Positions 45,019 through 53,150 of a stretch of 64,000 nt of DNA are shown here, piece by piece (positions within the stretch are counted from its first letter, which is position 1; each line of letters begins with the position of its first letter). The stretch spans positions 12,576 through 76,575 of the forward strand of contig CABVDJ010000005.1 in assembly GCA_902497025.1 (NCBI GenBank). The letters run 5' to 3'. The notes beneath the pieces are model-generated. The model searched no databases. It had not been told where the DNA came from and worked only from the letters and a program-made list of their open reading frames with translations. This DNA is from an uncultured Collinsella sp. Its GTDB lineage: Bacteria; Actinomycetota; Coriobacteriia; Coriobacteriales; Coriobacteriaceae. A program made the translations under genes and the position numbers.

Positions 45019-46026
45019 ATGGGGTCGAAAATGAGTCATGATAAACGCTGTTCCAAACCGCAAGTAGAGCTGTTCTTCCGGTTATTCGAGGCCCATCATG
45101 GCGGGCACCTGTTTGTAGCTACCAAAAAATGGGATGAACGCTGTGCCTACGCGCTCATGCAAAAAGAGATGATTGTTCGACTCTACAACCATGTCTACGC
45201 TGATTCCGCGTATTGGAATGACCTCGGCGTCGAAGATCGCATCTTTCAATTGGCATCCGCTATTGCGGTCGTTGAACCGGATGCCGTGTTTTGTGGAGCA
45301 ACGGCGGCACTGCTCTATGGCATCGGTTCTGCATATTCGCTTCTCGACAAGGTACAAGTGCTGCTGCCGCGTTCCACCAGACGCGATATGTACGAATTCG
45401 TTGAATACCGACGCTGGCGGCCGGGCGACGTATGGCAGCTCGGCCCGTTTACGTTAACGGATCCATATCGCACGGTGGTCGACATCGCCCGAACGAGCGC
45501 TTTTCGATATGCACTAGGCTATGTCGACGGGTTGGCTCGTGAGTACGGTGTCGAGCGTGAAGAATTGCGTGCATATGCACAAGCGAACTGCCGCGGACTG
45601 CATGGCATCGCGCGCGCATTTGACGTTTTTGAACATATGGATGGAAGATCGGATAACGGTGGAGAATCCGAAGCACGGGCGGCAATGATTCTGGCGGGAA
45701 TTGCCGATCCCGAACTTCAGGTTGAAATCACTCGACCGGGAAACGCAGGCTATTATTTGGCAGATTACGGCTGGCAGATGCCAAACGGCTCTTGGATGCT
45801 GGCTGAGCTGCATGGACTTGGCAAGTTTGAGGACGATGCCCAAAATGATCCGGAACATACTGCGGCAAAAACCTATCGAGCTGCCCTCATGCGCGACGCT
45901 AACCTGCGTGCCATGGGCCACAACGTCATTCATTTCAAGCTCTCAGACACCTACGATGTCAAAGCGTTCGGCTCCATGATGCGCGGCTACGGTGTACCAA
46001 CCACAAAACCCTACGCAGACTCCTGA
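45019..46026 (+). CDS. AbiEi / DUF559-like protein, solitary
   Basis: A 335-residue protein. The N-terminal part ('QVELFFRLFEAHHGGHLFVATKKW...RLYNHVYAD') resembles the winged-helix domain of AbiEi-type antitoxins. The middle ('VEPDAVFCGATAALLYG...', '...LPRSTRR', 'DPYRTVVDIART') matches the following family domain. The C-terminus resembles a DUF559 / Vsr-like nuclease fold: 'GESEARAAMILA', 'YLADYGW', 'AELHG', 'RDANLRAMGHNVIHFK'. No AbiEii toxin is adjacent, so it is a solitary regulator or nuclease-like protein. The start is unsure: ATG at 45019 or 45031, neither with a strong ribosome site. It is bracketed by two family A palindromes. Confidence 0.65.
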   Translation: MGSKMSHDKRCSKPQVELFFRLFEAHHGGHLFVATKKWDERCAYALMQKEMIVRLYNHVYADSAYWNDLGVEDRIFQLASAIAVVEPDAVFCGATAALLYGIGSAYSLLDKVQVLLPRSTRRDMYEFVEYRRWRPGDVWQLGPFTLTDPYRTVVDIARTSAFRYALGYVDGLAREYGVEREELRAYAQANCRGLHGIARAFDVFEHMDGRSDNGGESEARAAMILAGIADPELQVEITRPGNAGYYLADYGWQMPNGSWMLAELHGLGKFEDDAQNDPEHTAAKTYRAALMRDANLRAMGHNVIHFKLSDTYDVKAFGSMMRGYGVPTTKPYADS

Positions 46027-46088
46027 CCGGCTGCCCTCATCTTCTCGACAACAGAACCCATCATCGACCCAACCCGCTCGGCCTCAAT

Positions 46089-46157
46089 AAGTTGCGGTGA
46101 AATAGTTCCTAGATAACAGCTTTTGCGGCTTATCCAGGAACTATTTCACCGCAACTT
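46089..46157. repeat. Palindrome family A, copy 4
   Basis: The same arms as copy 3, with a different spacer (tagataacagcttttgcgg...). Together with copy 3 it brackets the AbiEi-like gene at about equal distance. Confidence 0.88.
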
Positions 46158-46187
46158 AGAAGGGGATGTGGGGTCCCCGGCATGTAA

Positions 46188-46226
46188 ATGAAAACGGCTC
46201 TGACACCAAAAGGAGCCAAAGCCGTT
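46188..46226 (-). terminator. Terminator of the tRNA pair
   Basis: Minus strand: AACGGCT pairs with AGCCGTT, followed by TTCATTT. It lies 13 bases past the tRNA-Gly CCA end. Confidence 0.7.
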
Positions 46227-46238
46227 AAAGCTATCCTA

Positions 46239-46312
46239 TGGAGCGGGCGACGGGAATCGAACCCGCGTCATCAGCTTGGAAGGCTGGGGTTCTACCATTG
46301 AACTACGCCCGC
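46239..46312 (-). tRNA. tRNA-Gly (anticodon UCC)
   Basis: Minus strand: acceptor GCGGGCG/CGCCCGC, D-arm GTTCAATGGTAGAAC, anticodon loop CTTCCAA (anticodon UCC), T-arm GCGGGTTCGATTCCCGT. CCA is encoded. Confidence 0.95.
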
Positions 46313-46318
46313 AAGATA

Positions 46319-46395
46319 TGGTCGGGACGACAGGATTTGAACCTGCGACATCCTGCTCCCAAAGCAGGCGCGCTACCAAACTGCGCCACGTCCCG
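46319..46395 (-). tRNA. tRNA-Pro (anticodon UGG)
   Basis: Minus strand: acceptor CGGGACG/CGTCCCG, anticodon stem CTGCT/AGCAG with loop TTGGG (anticodon UGG), T-arm GCAGGTTCAAATCCTGT. CCA is encoded. Six bases separate it from tRNA-Gly, so the two form one transcript. Confidence 0.95.
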
Positions 46396-46446
46396 AAGGT
46401 GTTGAGCAGCTAAGGTCTAAACCTTGCGTGTCCCAAAGCGAAGGAA

Positions 46447-46475
46447 ATTATAGGGGAGACTCCCCGCCTGTGCAA
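46447..46475 (-). promoter_or_regulatory. Promoter of the tRNA-Pro / tRNA-Gly unit
   Basis: Minus strand: TTGCAC (46475-46470), exactly 17 bases, then TATAAT (46452-46447). The start site would fall near 46440, about 45 bases before tRNA-Pro. Confidence 0.85.
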
Positions 46476-46486
46476 GCATTGATGCC

Positions 46487-47845
46487 TTAGCTCCTCGAAT
46501 GTGCGACAAAACGACTATGGAGCAGACCGATCACAAAGGTAACCACGGCAACCGGCGCCCACGCGGCTCCAATGTCCGCAAGCGGCAGCACATCGAACGG
46601 CAGCCACGCACCCGCAAAGAACGCATCGCGGACCGAGGTGATCACACTCTGCACAGCAACCACGCCGCCGACCCACACCCACACCTGCGGATGAGCGTCG
46701 CAAAAGCCGTGCACCAGGCCCATCAGTACCAGTACGATGGCAACGGGATACAAGGCGTTGAGCATAGGCACCGAGAACATAAGAATCACGTCGAGGCCCA
46801 CGTTGGAGAGCACGCACGAAAACGCCGCGAACACAAAGGCGAGAATCGCAAAGGGGCGGCGCATGGCCTCCTCGGAAACATCCGCTCCCCCTTCGACCAC
46901 ATACGTCTCGCAGAAGTAGCTCGAGCAGCAGCTGATAAGGCCGATACACACGTTCATGCAGGCGAGGAAGAAGATAGCGAAGACCACGACCGTGCCGGCC
47001 AGACCAAAGTGCATGGAGGCCGAGCGGGCAAGGATTGCGGCGCCGTTGGTGGCATCGGGCATCACGGTGCCGAGCTGCATGCCGGCAAGGCCCAAGCCGC
47101 AGTAGATGATGGCCATGAGCACGCCGGCGATCACACCGGAACGCGATATCTCAAAAGCGACGCGCTTGTCGTCGGTAACGCCCAGCTCATGGATGGTCTC
47201 GGCGATGATGATGCCAAAGGCGAGCGACGCAAGCAGGTCCATGGTCTGGTAGCCGGTCAAGAAGCCCTGCACGGCGGCACCGGCATTGTAGGGGGCCTGC
47301 GGCGTGGCAGCCGGTCCCAGCGGCGAGATCACGGCAGCACCCACGACCAGCACGATGAGCGCGATGAGCGCGGGGCCCGTAATGCGGCCGAGCACGCGCG
47401 TGATGACACCTGGGCGCAGCGTGAGCACAAACGCGACGACGAAGAACCCGATGGCAAACACCAGACGTGCTGCGCCGAGCGAAACGTCCTCGAGCAGCAG
47501 CGGCACCAGCATTTCGAAGGCCGTGGAGCTCGTGCGCGGAATAGCCAGGCACGGGCCGATGGCCAGATACACCGCCGCGACAAAGAACTCACCGAACTTG
47601 GGGTGCACGCGGCCGGCAAGCTCACGCGCCGTTCCGGCGAGCGCGACGGCGATAAAGCCCATAACAGGCAGACCGATAGCGGCAATCAAAAAGCCGATCA
47701 TGGCAAGCGGCGTGGCTGTGCCGGCCTGAAGTGCCAGCAACGGCGGAATGATGAGGTTACCGGCGCCAAAGAGCATCGAGAACAGCGCAATGCCGACGGT
47801 AACGACATGGTCGGAGCGCAGGCCGCGCGGGGCGGATGAGGCCAT
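46487..47845 (-). CDS. brnQ: Branched-chain amino acid transporter, BrnQ/LIVCS family
   Basis: A 452-residue inner-membrane carrier with about 12 helices, expected to take up Leu, Ile and Val with a cation. The family N-terminal stretch is 'FSMLFGAGNLIIPPLLALQAG', and 'GYQTMDLLASLAFGIIIAETI' follows mid-protein. The ATG at 47845 has AAAGG eight bases upstream. It is 55 bases downstream of the cysteine desulfurase and could be the last gene of the selenium operon, though its link to selenium is unclear. Confidence 0.9.
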   Translation of the reverse strand: MASSAPRGLRSDHVVTVGIALFSMLFGAGNLIIPPLLALQAGTATPLAMIGFLIAAIGLPVMGFIAVALAGTARELAGRVHPKFGEFFVAAVYLAIGPCLAIPRTSSTAFEMLVPLLLEDVSLGAARLVFAIGFFVVAFVLTLRPGVITRVLGRITGPALIALIVLVVGAAVISPLGPAATPQAPYNAGAAVQGFLTGYQTMDLLASLAFGIIIAETIHELGVTDDKRVAFEISRSGVIAGVLMAIIYCGLGLAGMQLGTVMPDATNGAAILARSASMHFGLAGTVVVFAIFFLACMNVCIGLISCCSSYFCETYVVEGGADVSEEAMRRPFAILAFVFAAFSCVLSNVGLDVILMFSVPMLNALYPVAIVLVLMGLVHGFCDAHPQVWVWVGGVVAVQSVITSVRDAFFAGAWLPFDVLPLADIGAAWAPVAVVTFVIGLLHSRFVAHSRS

Positions 47846-47900
47846 AGGCACACCTTTCGGGTCGAAACAAAAACGGGACGGGCAAAAAAGTATATACGCT

Positions 47901-49040
47901 CTAGCAGGCTAAATCGCGCAAAGCGTCAATCGCGGTGTCGACTTCCTCGGCCGTGTTGAAATACCCAAACGAGAAGCGAACGATACCCTGGCGCTCGGTC
48001 CCGAGCGCGCGGTGCATGAGCGGAGCGCAATGGGCACCGGGGCGCGTCGCAATCCCCCACCCTTGCATAAGCGCGTCCGAGATCTCGGCCGAATCGATAT
48101 CGCCCACGTTGAGTGAGACGATCGCCGAGCGCGCAGGCTGATCAAACGCACCGTAGAGCGCAATGCCGGGGATTTCGCGAACGCCGGCGAGGAAGCGCTC
48201 GGCAAGCGCGCGCTCATGCGCCGCAATCGCCTCGACCCCGCCCTGGGCCTCGATAAAGTCGAAACCTGCGGAAAGTCCAGCGATGCCGTGACCGTTGAGC
48301 GTGCCCGCCTCAAGGCGCGTGGGCCACTCCAGTGGCTGCAGCTCATCGAAGCTGTGTACACCGGTGCCGCCCATGGCCCAGGGCGCCACGTCGACGCCCT
48401 CCGCCACGGCCAGGCCGCCAGTGCCCTGCGGACCCATCAGCCCTTTGTGGCCGGTAAAGCACACGACGTCGAGCCCCATGGCCTGCATATCGATATGCGC
48501 CGTGCCGGCAGACTGCGAGGCATCGACAATCACAAGTGCGCCGGCCGCATGGGCCATGGCCGCTACGCGTGCAATGTCGACCGAGTTGCCGGTCACATTG
48601 GAGGCGTGCGTCACCACCACGGCACGCGTACCCGGCGTGACCAACCGCTCGAGCTCGTCGTAGTCGAGCACGCCGTTGGTATCACAGCCCGTATGCTCAA
48701 CGGTCACGCCCCGCTCTACCGTCAGGCGGTTGAGCGGACGCAGCACGGAGTTGTGCTCGAGTACCGTCGTGACCACGCGGTCGCCGGGGCGCACCACGCC
48801 ATTGATGGCGGTGTTGAGCGCCGCCGTGGAGTTGGGCGTAAAGCACACATGGTCCGCCCTCGGGCAACCCAAAAGGCGCGCGAGCTTGGCACGGCAGCCA
48901 TGAATCGTACGAGCGGCATCGAGGGCACCCGACGTGGCGCCGCGCCCGGCATTGCCGAGCGAGCACATCGCCTGCGTCACGGTATCGATGACCGTCTGCG
49001 GCTTGTGCATGGTCGTCGCCGCGTTATCCAGATAGATCAT
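47901..49040 (-). CDS. Cysteine desulfurase-like aminotransferase class V
   Basis: A 379-residue PLP enzyme that removes S (or Se) from cysteine (or selenocysteine). The PLP Lys is in 'CFTGHKGLMGPQGTG', and the persulfide-forming Cys in 'RPGAHCAPLMHRALG'. It belongs to the SufS/CsdA-like group that travels with selD, yedF and DUF3343. Its context suggests it mobilises selenium or sulfur for SelD or for molybdenum hydroxylase maturation. The ATG overlaps the DUF3343 stop by four bases (ATGA). Confidence 0.88.
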   Translation of the reverse strand: MIYLDNAATTMHKPQTVIDTVTQAMCSLGNAGRGATSGALDAARTIHGCRAKLARLLGCPRADHVCFTPNSTAALNTAINGVVRPGDRVVTTVLEHNSVLRPLNRLTVERGVTVEHTGCDTNGVLDYDELERLVTPGTRAVVVTHASNVTGNSVDIARVAAMAHAAGALVIVDASQSAGTAHIDMQAMGLDVVCFTGHKGLMGPQGTGGLAVAEGVDVAPWAMGGTGVHSFDELQPLEWPTRLEAGTLNGHGIAGLSAGFDFIEAQGGVEAIAAHERALAERFLAGVREIPGIALYGAFDQPARSAIVSLNVGDIDSAEISDALMQGWGIATRPGAHCAPLMHRALGTERQGIVRFSFGYFNTAEEVDTAIDALRDLAC

Positions 49041-49288
49041 CGCACGACCTCCCACATATCGATCACGGTATAGCCCTCGGTGGGAACACCCGCCTCGGCA
49101 AGTTCGCCGCGCAGCAGTTCCTCATCGGCAGGCAACGCCTTCCACGCCAGACCGCAGCCGGCAGCGACCTCCCCGGGCACGGGAATCGTTCGCCCGGGAA
49201 GGCCGTGCTCGATGCACAGGGACTCGCACCCCATGGCGGCCGCCGTGGTGGGAAACGTGATGACAAGCGCCGGGCGCTTCTCCCTCAT
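49037..49288 (-). CDS. DUF3343 small protein, putative Se/S carrier
   Basis: An 83-residue protein with the DUF3343 pattern: 'ALVITFPTTAAAMGCESLCIEHGLPGRTIPVPGEV' and 'AAGCGLAWK'. Three cysteines are conserved with the larger DUF3343 protein at 21039-21449. Between yedF and the desulfurase it probably receives or passes persulfide or perselenide. The ATG at 49288 has GGAG upstream. It overlaps the next gene by four bases. Confidence 0.82.
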   Translation of the reverse strand: MREKRPALVITFPTTAAAMGCESLCIEHGLPGRTIPVPGEVAAGCGLAWKALPADEELLRGELAEAGVPTEGYTVIDMWEVVR

Positions 49289-49307
49289 GGCAACTCCAAC
49301 CAATACG

Positions 49308-49934
49308 CTACGGGCGCACGACGCGCACGGCCTGCTCCATCTTCTCCACGATCACGTACATGTTGGTGACCTCGCCCACCGCAAGCTGGTCTTTAATGCC
49401 ATAGTGGTCGAGGCAGGTACCGCAGGTGAGAATCTCGACACCCTGCTCGGCCAGGCCCTTCAGGTCATCGAGCACCGGCGAGCCCTCGACGGTGAGCTTG
49501 GCACCGCCGTTGTAGAACAGCATGGTCGCGGGCAGTTCCTCCTGCTGCGTCACGGCAAAGATAAACGCCTTCATGAGCTTGTGGCCCAGCTCGTCGTCGC
49601 CACGGCCCATGCAATCGGTGTAGACGGAAATGACGAGTTTGCCCTTGCCGGCGCTGGCGTCGCAGAAGGCAGCGCCATCCTGCTCAGGATCGGCCACGGC
49701 AACGGCGCCAGAGGTCGCCACGGTCACGTGCCACTCGGCGTCAGAAACCTTCTCGACCGAGGCCGTGCAGCCCTTCTCCTGCGCCATCTTGGAGATGTTC
49801 TTGACGGCAGTCTCGTTATCGACCGAGGTCACCACGGCACCCTCGCCATCGAGCCGCTTCAGGGCTTTGAGCGTCTTGACGACGGGCAGCGGGCAGGCAT
49901 CGCCCATGGCATTGACTTCAATTTTGGTAGACAT
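49308..49934 (-). CDS. yedF: Selenium metabolism protein YedF (TusA + DsrE-like)
   Basis: A 208-residue two-domain protein. Residues 1-70 are TusA-like with the persulfide Cys in 'GDACPLPVVKTLKAL'. The rest is a DsrE-like domain with 'YTDCMGRGDDELGHKLMKAFI' and 'ILTCGTCLDHYG'. Proteins of this type are found next to selD and are thought to deliver selenium. AAAGG lies upstream of the ATG. It lies 60 bases downstream of selD. Confidence 0.9.
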   Translation of the reverse strand: MSTKIEVNAMGDACPLPVVKTLKALKRLDGEGAVVTSVDNETAVKNISKMAQEKGCTASVEKVSDAEWHVTVATSGAVAVADPEQDGAAFCDASAGKGKLVISVYTDCMGRGDDELGHKLMKAFIFAVTQQEELPATMLFYNGGAKLTVEGSPVLDDLKGLAEQGVEILTCGTCLDHYGIKDQLAVGEVTNMYVIVEKMEQAVRVVRP

Positions 49935-49994
49935 AGTTTTTCCTTTCGAAAGAACCGTTCTAGAGAACGGTAAACAGTTACATAAACGTGCGGG

Positions 49995-51044
49995 CTAGCG
50001 AACAACGTGGACGGCAGGACCGCCTGGCACCGGCTCGCACACGCGACCGACGACGGCGGCAATACGTCCTTCGGCATGCAGACGGCGCGCAAGCTCATCC
50101 ACATCGGCAGCAGGTGCCGCGATGAGCAGGCCACCAGACGTCTGCGGATCGTACAGCGCATCCAACATGCCCGGCTCCAGGTCTTCGTCGGCAGCCACGC
50201 GCGGGCCAAAGAAGTCCTGGTTGCGGTAGGAGCCCGCGGGGATAATGCCCAGACGCGCCATGTCGAGCACCTGGTCAAAGAGCGGAACCGCCCCCGACGC
50301 AAGCTCAACCTGCACGCCCGAGCCCTCGGCCATCTCGCACGCATGCCCGATCAGACCAAAGCCCGTAATGTCAGTACAGCCGTGAAGCTCGAGTCCCTCG
50401 GCCAGACGAATCGGAGCCTCGTTGAGAGTGCGCATCGAGTCAAACATGGCTGCGGCCTCGTCCTGCTCGATAAGCTCGCCCTTAATGGCCGTGGTGATGA
50501 TGCCCGAGCCGATCGCCTTGGTCAGCAGCAGAACATCGCCCACGTGTGCGCCGCTGTTGGCGAGCATGCGGTCGAGTGGCACAAAACCGCTCACGGACAG
50601 GCCGTACTTGGGCTCGTCGTCGTTGATGGTGTGGCCGCCCGCGATGGAGCAACCCGCCTCGACGCACTTGTCGGCGCCGCCCGCCAGAATCTGACCGGCA
50701 ACCTCAACGCCCAGGCAACTGGGAATGCACAGCAGGTTCATGGCATGGCTCGGCCGCCCGCCCATGGCGTAGATATCCGACAGCGAGTTTGCCGCGGCAA
50801 TCTGGCCAAACAGGAACGGGTCGTCGACCATCGGCGGGAAGAAGTCAATGGACTGTACGAGGCCCAAGTTGTCGTCAACGCGAAAGACGCTCGCATCGTC
50901 GGAGGTATCGAACCCCACGAGCAGGTTGTCGTTATGCACATTGGGTAAGTCGCCCAGGACCTGGGCGAGGGCTCCGGGAGCCAACTTAGCGGCTCAACCG
51001 CTCGCGGCAGTCATAGACGTGAGCCTAATCTGATCCTTATCCAT
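49995..51044 (-). CDS. selD: Selenophosphate synthetase, itself a selenoprotein
   Basis: A 349-residue enzyme making selenophosphate from selenide and ATP. From the first in-frame ATG after the UGA only 329 residues would be called. Upstream, however, the frame is open across UGA at 50994-50996 to an ATG at 51044 with a perfect AAAGGAGG ribosome site. The restored N-terminus reads 'TAASG-U-AAKLAPG', so Sec occupies residue 17, the position of catalytic Cys17 in E. coli, with the essential Lys three residues later. ATP-site segments 'DTSDDASVF' and 'IAGGHTINDDEPKYG' are present. Its start lies inside the end of the glycosyltransferase gene (8-base overlap). Confidence 0.95.
50951..50993 (-). 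promoter_or_regulatory. selD SECIS candidates
   Basis: Two hairpins follow the UGA. GGCTC/GAGCC has loop CCG, starting 11 bases after the UGA. CGCCCAG/CTGGGCG has loop GTC, starting 26 bases after. Either could be the SelB-binding hairpin; the second is stronger. Confidence 0.6.
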
Positions 51045-52269
51045 CGATACCTCCTTTCAAGGTTGTCAACTGCTCCAGTATACGCGCCCAGCAGGCATCC
51101 CACGAAACCGCAGATGGGTCAAAGGTCGAAATGGGTTCCGCGAGCGACTGGGCCACGGCGTCTGCCAGTGCATGCTCAAACCGCTGACAATCGCACGCAT
51201 CGGGTGTATCGACATCCGTCATGCGCGGCGGCGTTACCCACGTTACGGGCGCGCCTGGCAAGGCGGTCTCGAGCCATGGACGCACGCCGGGCAGATCGGT
51301 CATGACGACTTTGCATCCGCAGGCCATCGCCTCGATCGGCACCAGCGGCAGCCCCTCGTAAAAGGACGGCAGCACAAACACCTCGGCCTCGCGATAGGCG
51401 CGCACCAGCTCGTCGCGACTCAGACGGCCAGCAAACTTCACCGGCACGGGGGAATCTCCGGAAGCCCGAGCGATGCGCTCATACTCATCCGCATCGCCAT
51501 GGCCTCCCACCAGTACAAGCCGACTCGGGCGTACCCCACGCGCCGCATCGGAGTCCTCGTCAAAGCGCCCCATCGCGTGTACCAGCGATTCGACACCCTT
51601 CTTAACGCACACCTTGCCCACAAAGACGAGCGACCCGGGAACCTTTGCCATCTGTCCATCGCGGCAAAACACCCGATGGTCATAGCCTGTTCCAATCACA
51701 TGAACACGCAACGGATCAACGCCATAAACACGCCTGATCATGTCGGCCTGCTCGGCATGAAGCGAAAAGACGGCATCGAGGCAGCGGACCGCCGCGACAA
51801 TGCGATCATGAGCGAGTCCATGGGTCAACATCTGCCGAATATCGGTCGAATGGCACACGCCGCACACGGGAATGCCCCGCACGCGCTCCCGCACCAAGGC
51901 ACACAGTAGATACAGGTGATGGCAGATTATCGCATCAGGCTTAAAGACGGCGATGGCCCGGTCGATCGCCGCACCAAAGGCGCGCTCAAAGGACGCGGCC
52001 ATCGTGGGCGTCAATTCGCAATAGCGTGTCGAAGGATACGGCATCACGTCCGACATGCCGCAAATGCAAAACGGCAGCTCGGGCGTCTCGAACGGCACCG
52101 CAAACACACGCGCGGCGGAATCGAGCTCCCCTTGCGTGTCCCCGGGCGCAGCACCGCACAGTACCGCCGCCTCGTGGCCCGCGGCAATTTGCGAGGCCAC
52201 CAGTGCAGCGAGATACGTGCCGCTTCCCGTGCTATCGGGTTTTTGGGCCGAGATGTTGAGGATGCGCAT
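51037..52269 (-). CDS. GT4-type glycosyltransferase, translationally coupled to selD
   Basis: A 410-residue GT-B fold glycosyltransferase. N-terminal acceptor-domain glycine region 'TGSGTYLAALVASQIAAGHEA'; C-terminal nucleotide-sugar site with the E-x7-E signature 'FYEGLPLVPIEAMACG'. It lies 12 bases after the activator ATPase and its stop overlaps the selD start by eight bases, so it belongs to this operon. Glycosyltransferase SenB makes selenosugars from selenophosphate and UDP-sugar in selenoneine pathways; the context suggests a similar use of SelD product. That is inference: no SenA-like gene is present, and a cell-envelope role is possible. Confidence 0.8.
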   Translation of the reverse strand: MRILNISAQKPDSTGSGTYLAALVASQIAAGHEAAVLCGAAPGDTQGELDSAARVFAVPFETPELPFCICGMSDVMPYPSTRYCELTPTMAASFERAFGAAIDRAIAVFKPDAIICHHLYLLCALVRERVRGIPVCGVCHSTDIRQMLTHGLAHDRIVAAVRCLDAVFSLHAEQADMIRRVYGVDPLRVHVIGTGYDHRVFCRDGQMAKVPGSLVFVGKVCVKKGVESLVHAMGRFDEDSDAARGVRPSRLVLVGGHGDADEYERIARASGDSPVPVKFAGRLSRDELVRAYREAEVFVLPSFYEGLPLVPIEAMACGCKVVMTDLPGVRPWLETALPGAPVTWVTPPRMTDVDTPDACDCQRFEHALADAVAQSLAEPISTFDPSAVSWDACWARILEQLTTLKGGIDG

Positions 52270-52281
52270 GGACCCAGCCCC

Positions 52282-53046
52282 TTAAGCGAGCGCCTGCGCG
52301 CGAATGGCCGCACCGATGGCACCGGCATAACGGGCTTGGGGCGACGTGGTCACCGGCGAGCCCAACAACGCGCCCAGCCGCTCCACGACATAGGCGTTCT
52401 CGCACAGGCCACCGGTCAGGTAGTACGGGGCGCCCGCGGCCTGCCCGGCCATGGTCGCCACGCGCGAGACCACGCTGTCGATCACGCCACGCGCAATGTT
52501 CTCGCGTGGCTCACCGCGACCGATCAGGCTGATAACCTCGCTTTCGGCAAACACCGTGCACATGCTGCTGATCTTGGTGGGCTCGCCGGAACGCGCCAAG
52601 TCGGCCATCTGCTGCTGGGAAATGCCCAGGCGGTCGGCCATGATCTCCAAAAAGCGCCCCGTGCCGGCGGCGCACTTGTCGTTCATGGCGAACTTGGCCA
52701 CGCGGCCACTTTTAAGCTGAATGACCTTGGTGTCCTGACCGCCCACGTCAATCACCGTGCCGTGATCGCCAAACAGGCGCGCGGCACCGGTGCCGTGGCA
52801 GGTAATCTCGGTCACGACCTTGTGCGCATAGGGCACGGCGACACGGCCGTAGCCAGTCGCGATCACGCGCACGTCGTCGGCAGCCACGTCGTAGCCAGCC
52901 GCTGCCAGTGCCTCGCGCAGCCGCTCGGAAGCATCGACCGAGGAGAACCCGGTTGGCTGCACGCACGTCCACGCCACCGAACCCTCCCCGTCGACCACAG
53001 CAGCCTTAGCCGCCGTAGACCCAATATCGATCCCGATCCCTATCAT
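52282..53046 (-). CDS. ATPase activator of 2-hydroxyacyl-CoA dehydratase / double-cubane reductase type
   Basis: A 254-residue ASKHA ATPase of the HgdC/BcrA/YjiL family. 'GIDIGSTAAKAAVVDG' and 'VIDVGGQDTKVIQL' are the phosphate-binding segments. The two Cys that hold the dimer-bridging [4Fe-4S] cluster are in 'NDKCAAGTGRF' and 'SSMCTVFAESE'. It uses ATP to drive an electron to very low potential onto its partner, here the double-cubane proteins upstream. It sits between them and the glycosyltransferase. Confidence 0.9.
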   Translation of the reverse strand: MIGIGIDIGSTAAKAAVVDGEGSVAWTCVQPTGFSSVDASERLREALAAAGYDVAADDVRVIATGYGRVAVPYAHKVVTEITCHGTGAARLFGDHGTVIDVGGQDTKVIQLKSGRVAKFAMNDKCAAGTGRFLEIMADRLGISQQQMADLARSGEPTKISSMCTVFAESEVISLIGRGEPRENIARGVIDSVVSRVATMAGQAAGAPYYLTGGLCENAYVVERLGALLGSPVTTSPQARYAGAIGAAIRAQALA

Positions 53047-53111
53047 GGCTCTCTCCCAATCTAAACATCAAAGATAGCGGCGCGTTCAGGCGCCTTGGCA
53101 TCCTCCCTCAC

Positions 53112-53142
53112 ATGTAACAAAGGGACAGTCCCTTTGTCACAT
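53112..53142. repeat. Palindrome family B, copy 2
   Basis: atgtaacaaaggga (53112-53125) pairs with tccctttgtcacat (53129-53142) with one mismatch. It lies eight bases past the stop of the preceding gene in the operon. Confidence 0.8.
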
Positions 53143-53150
53143 ACCGTCAC

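Noticed and set aside
47901..49040. Assigning the desulfurase as iscS or sufS of Fe-S assembly
   Set aside because: No suf or isc scaffold genes are adjacent; the neighbours are selenium genes.
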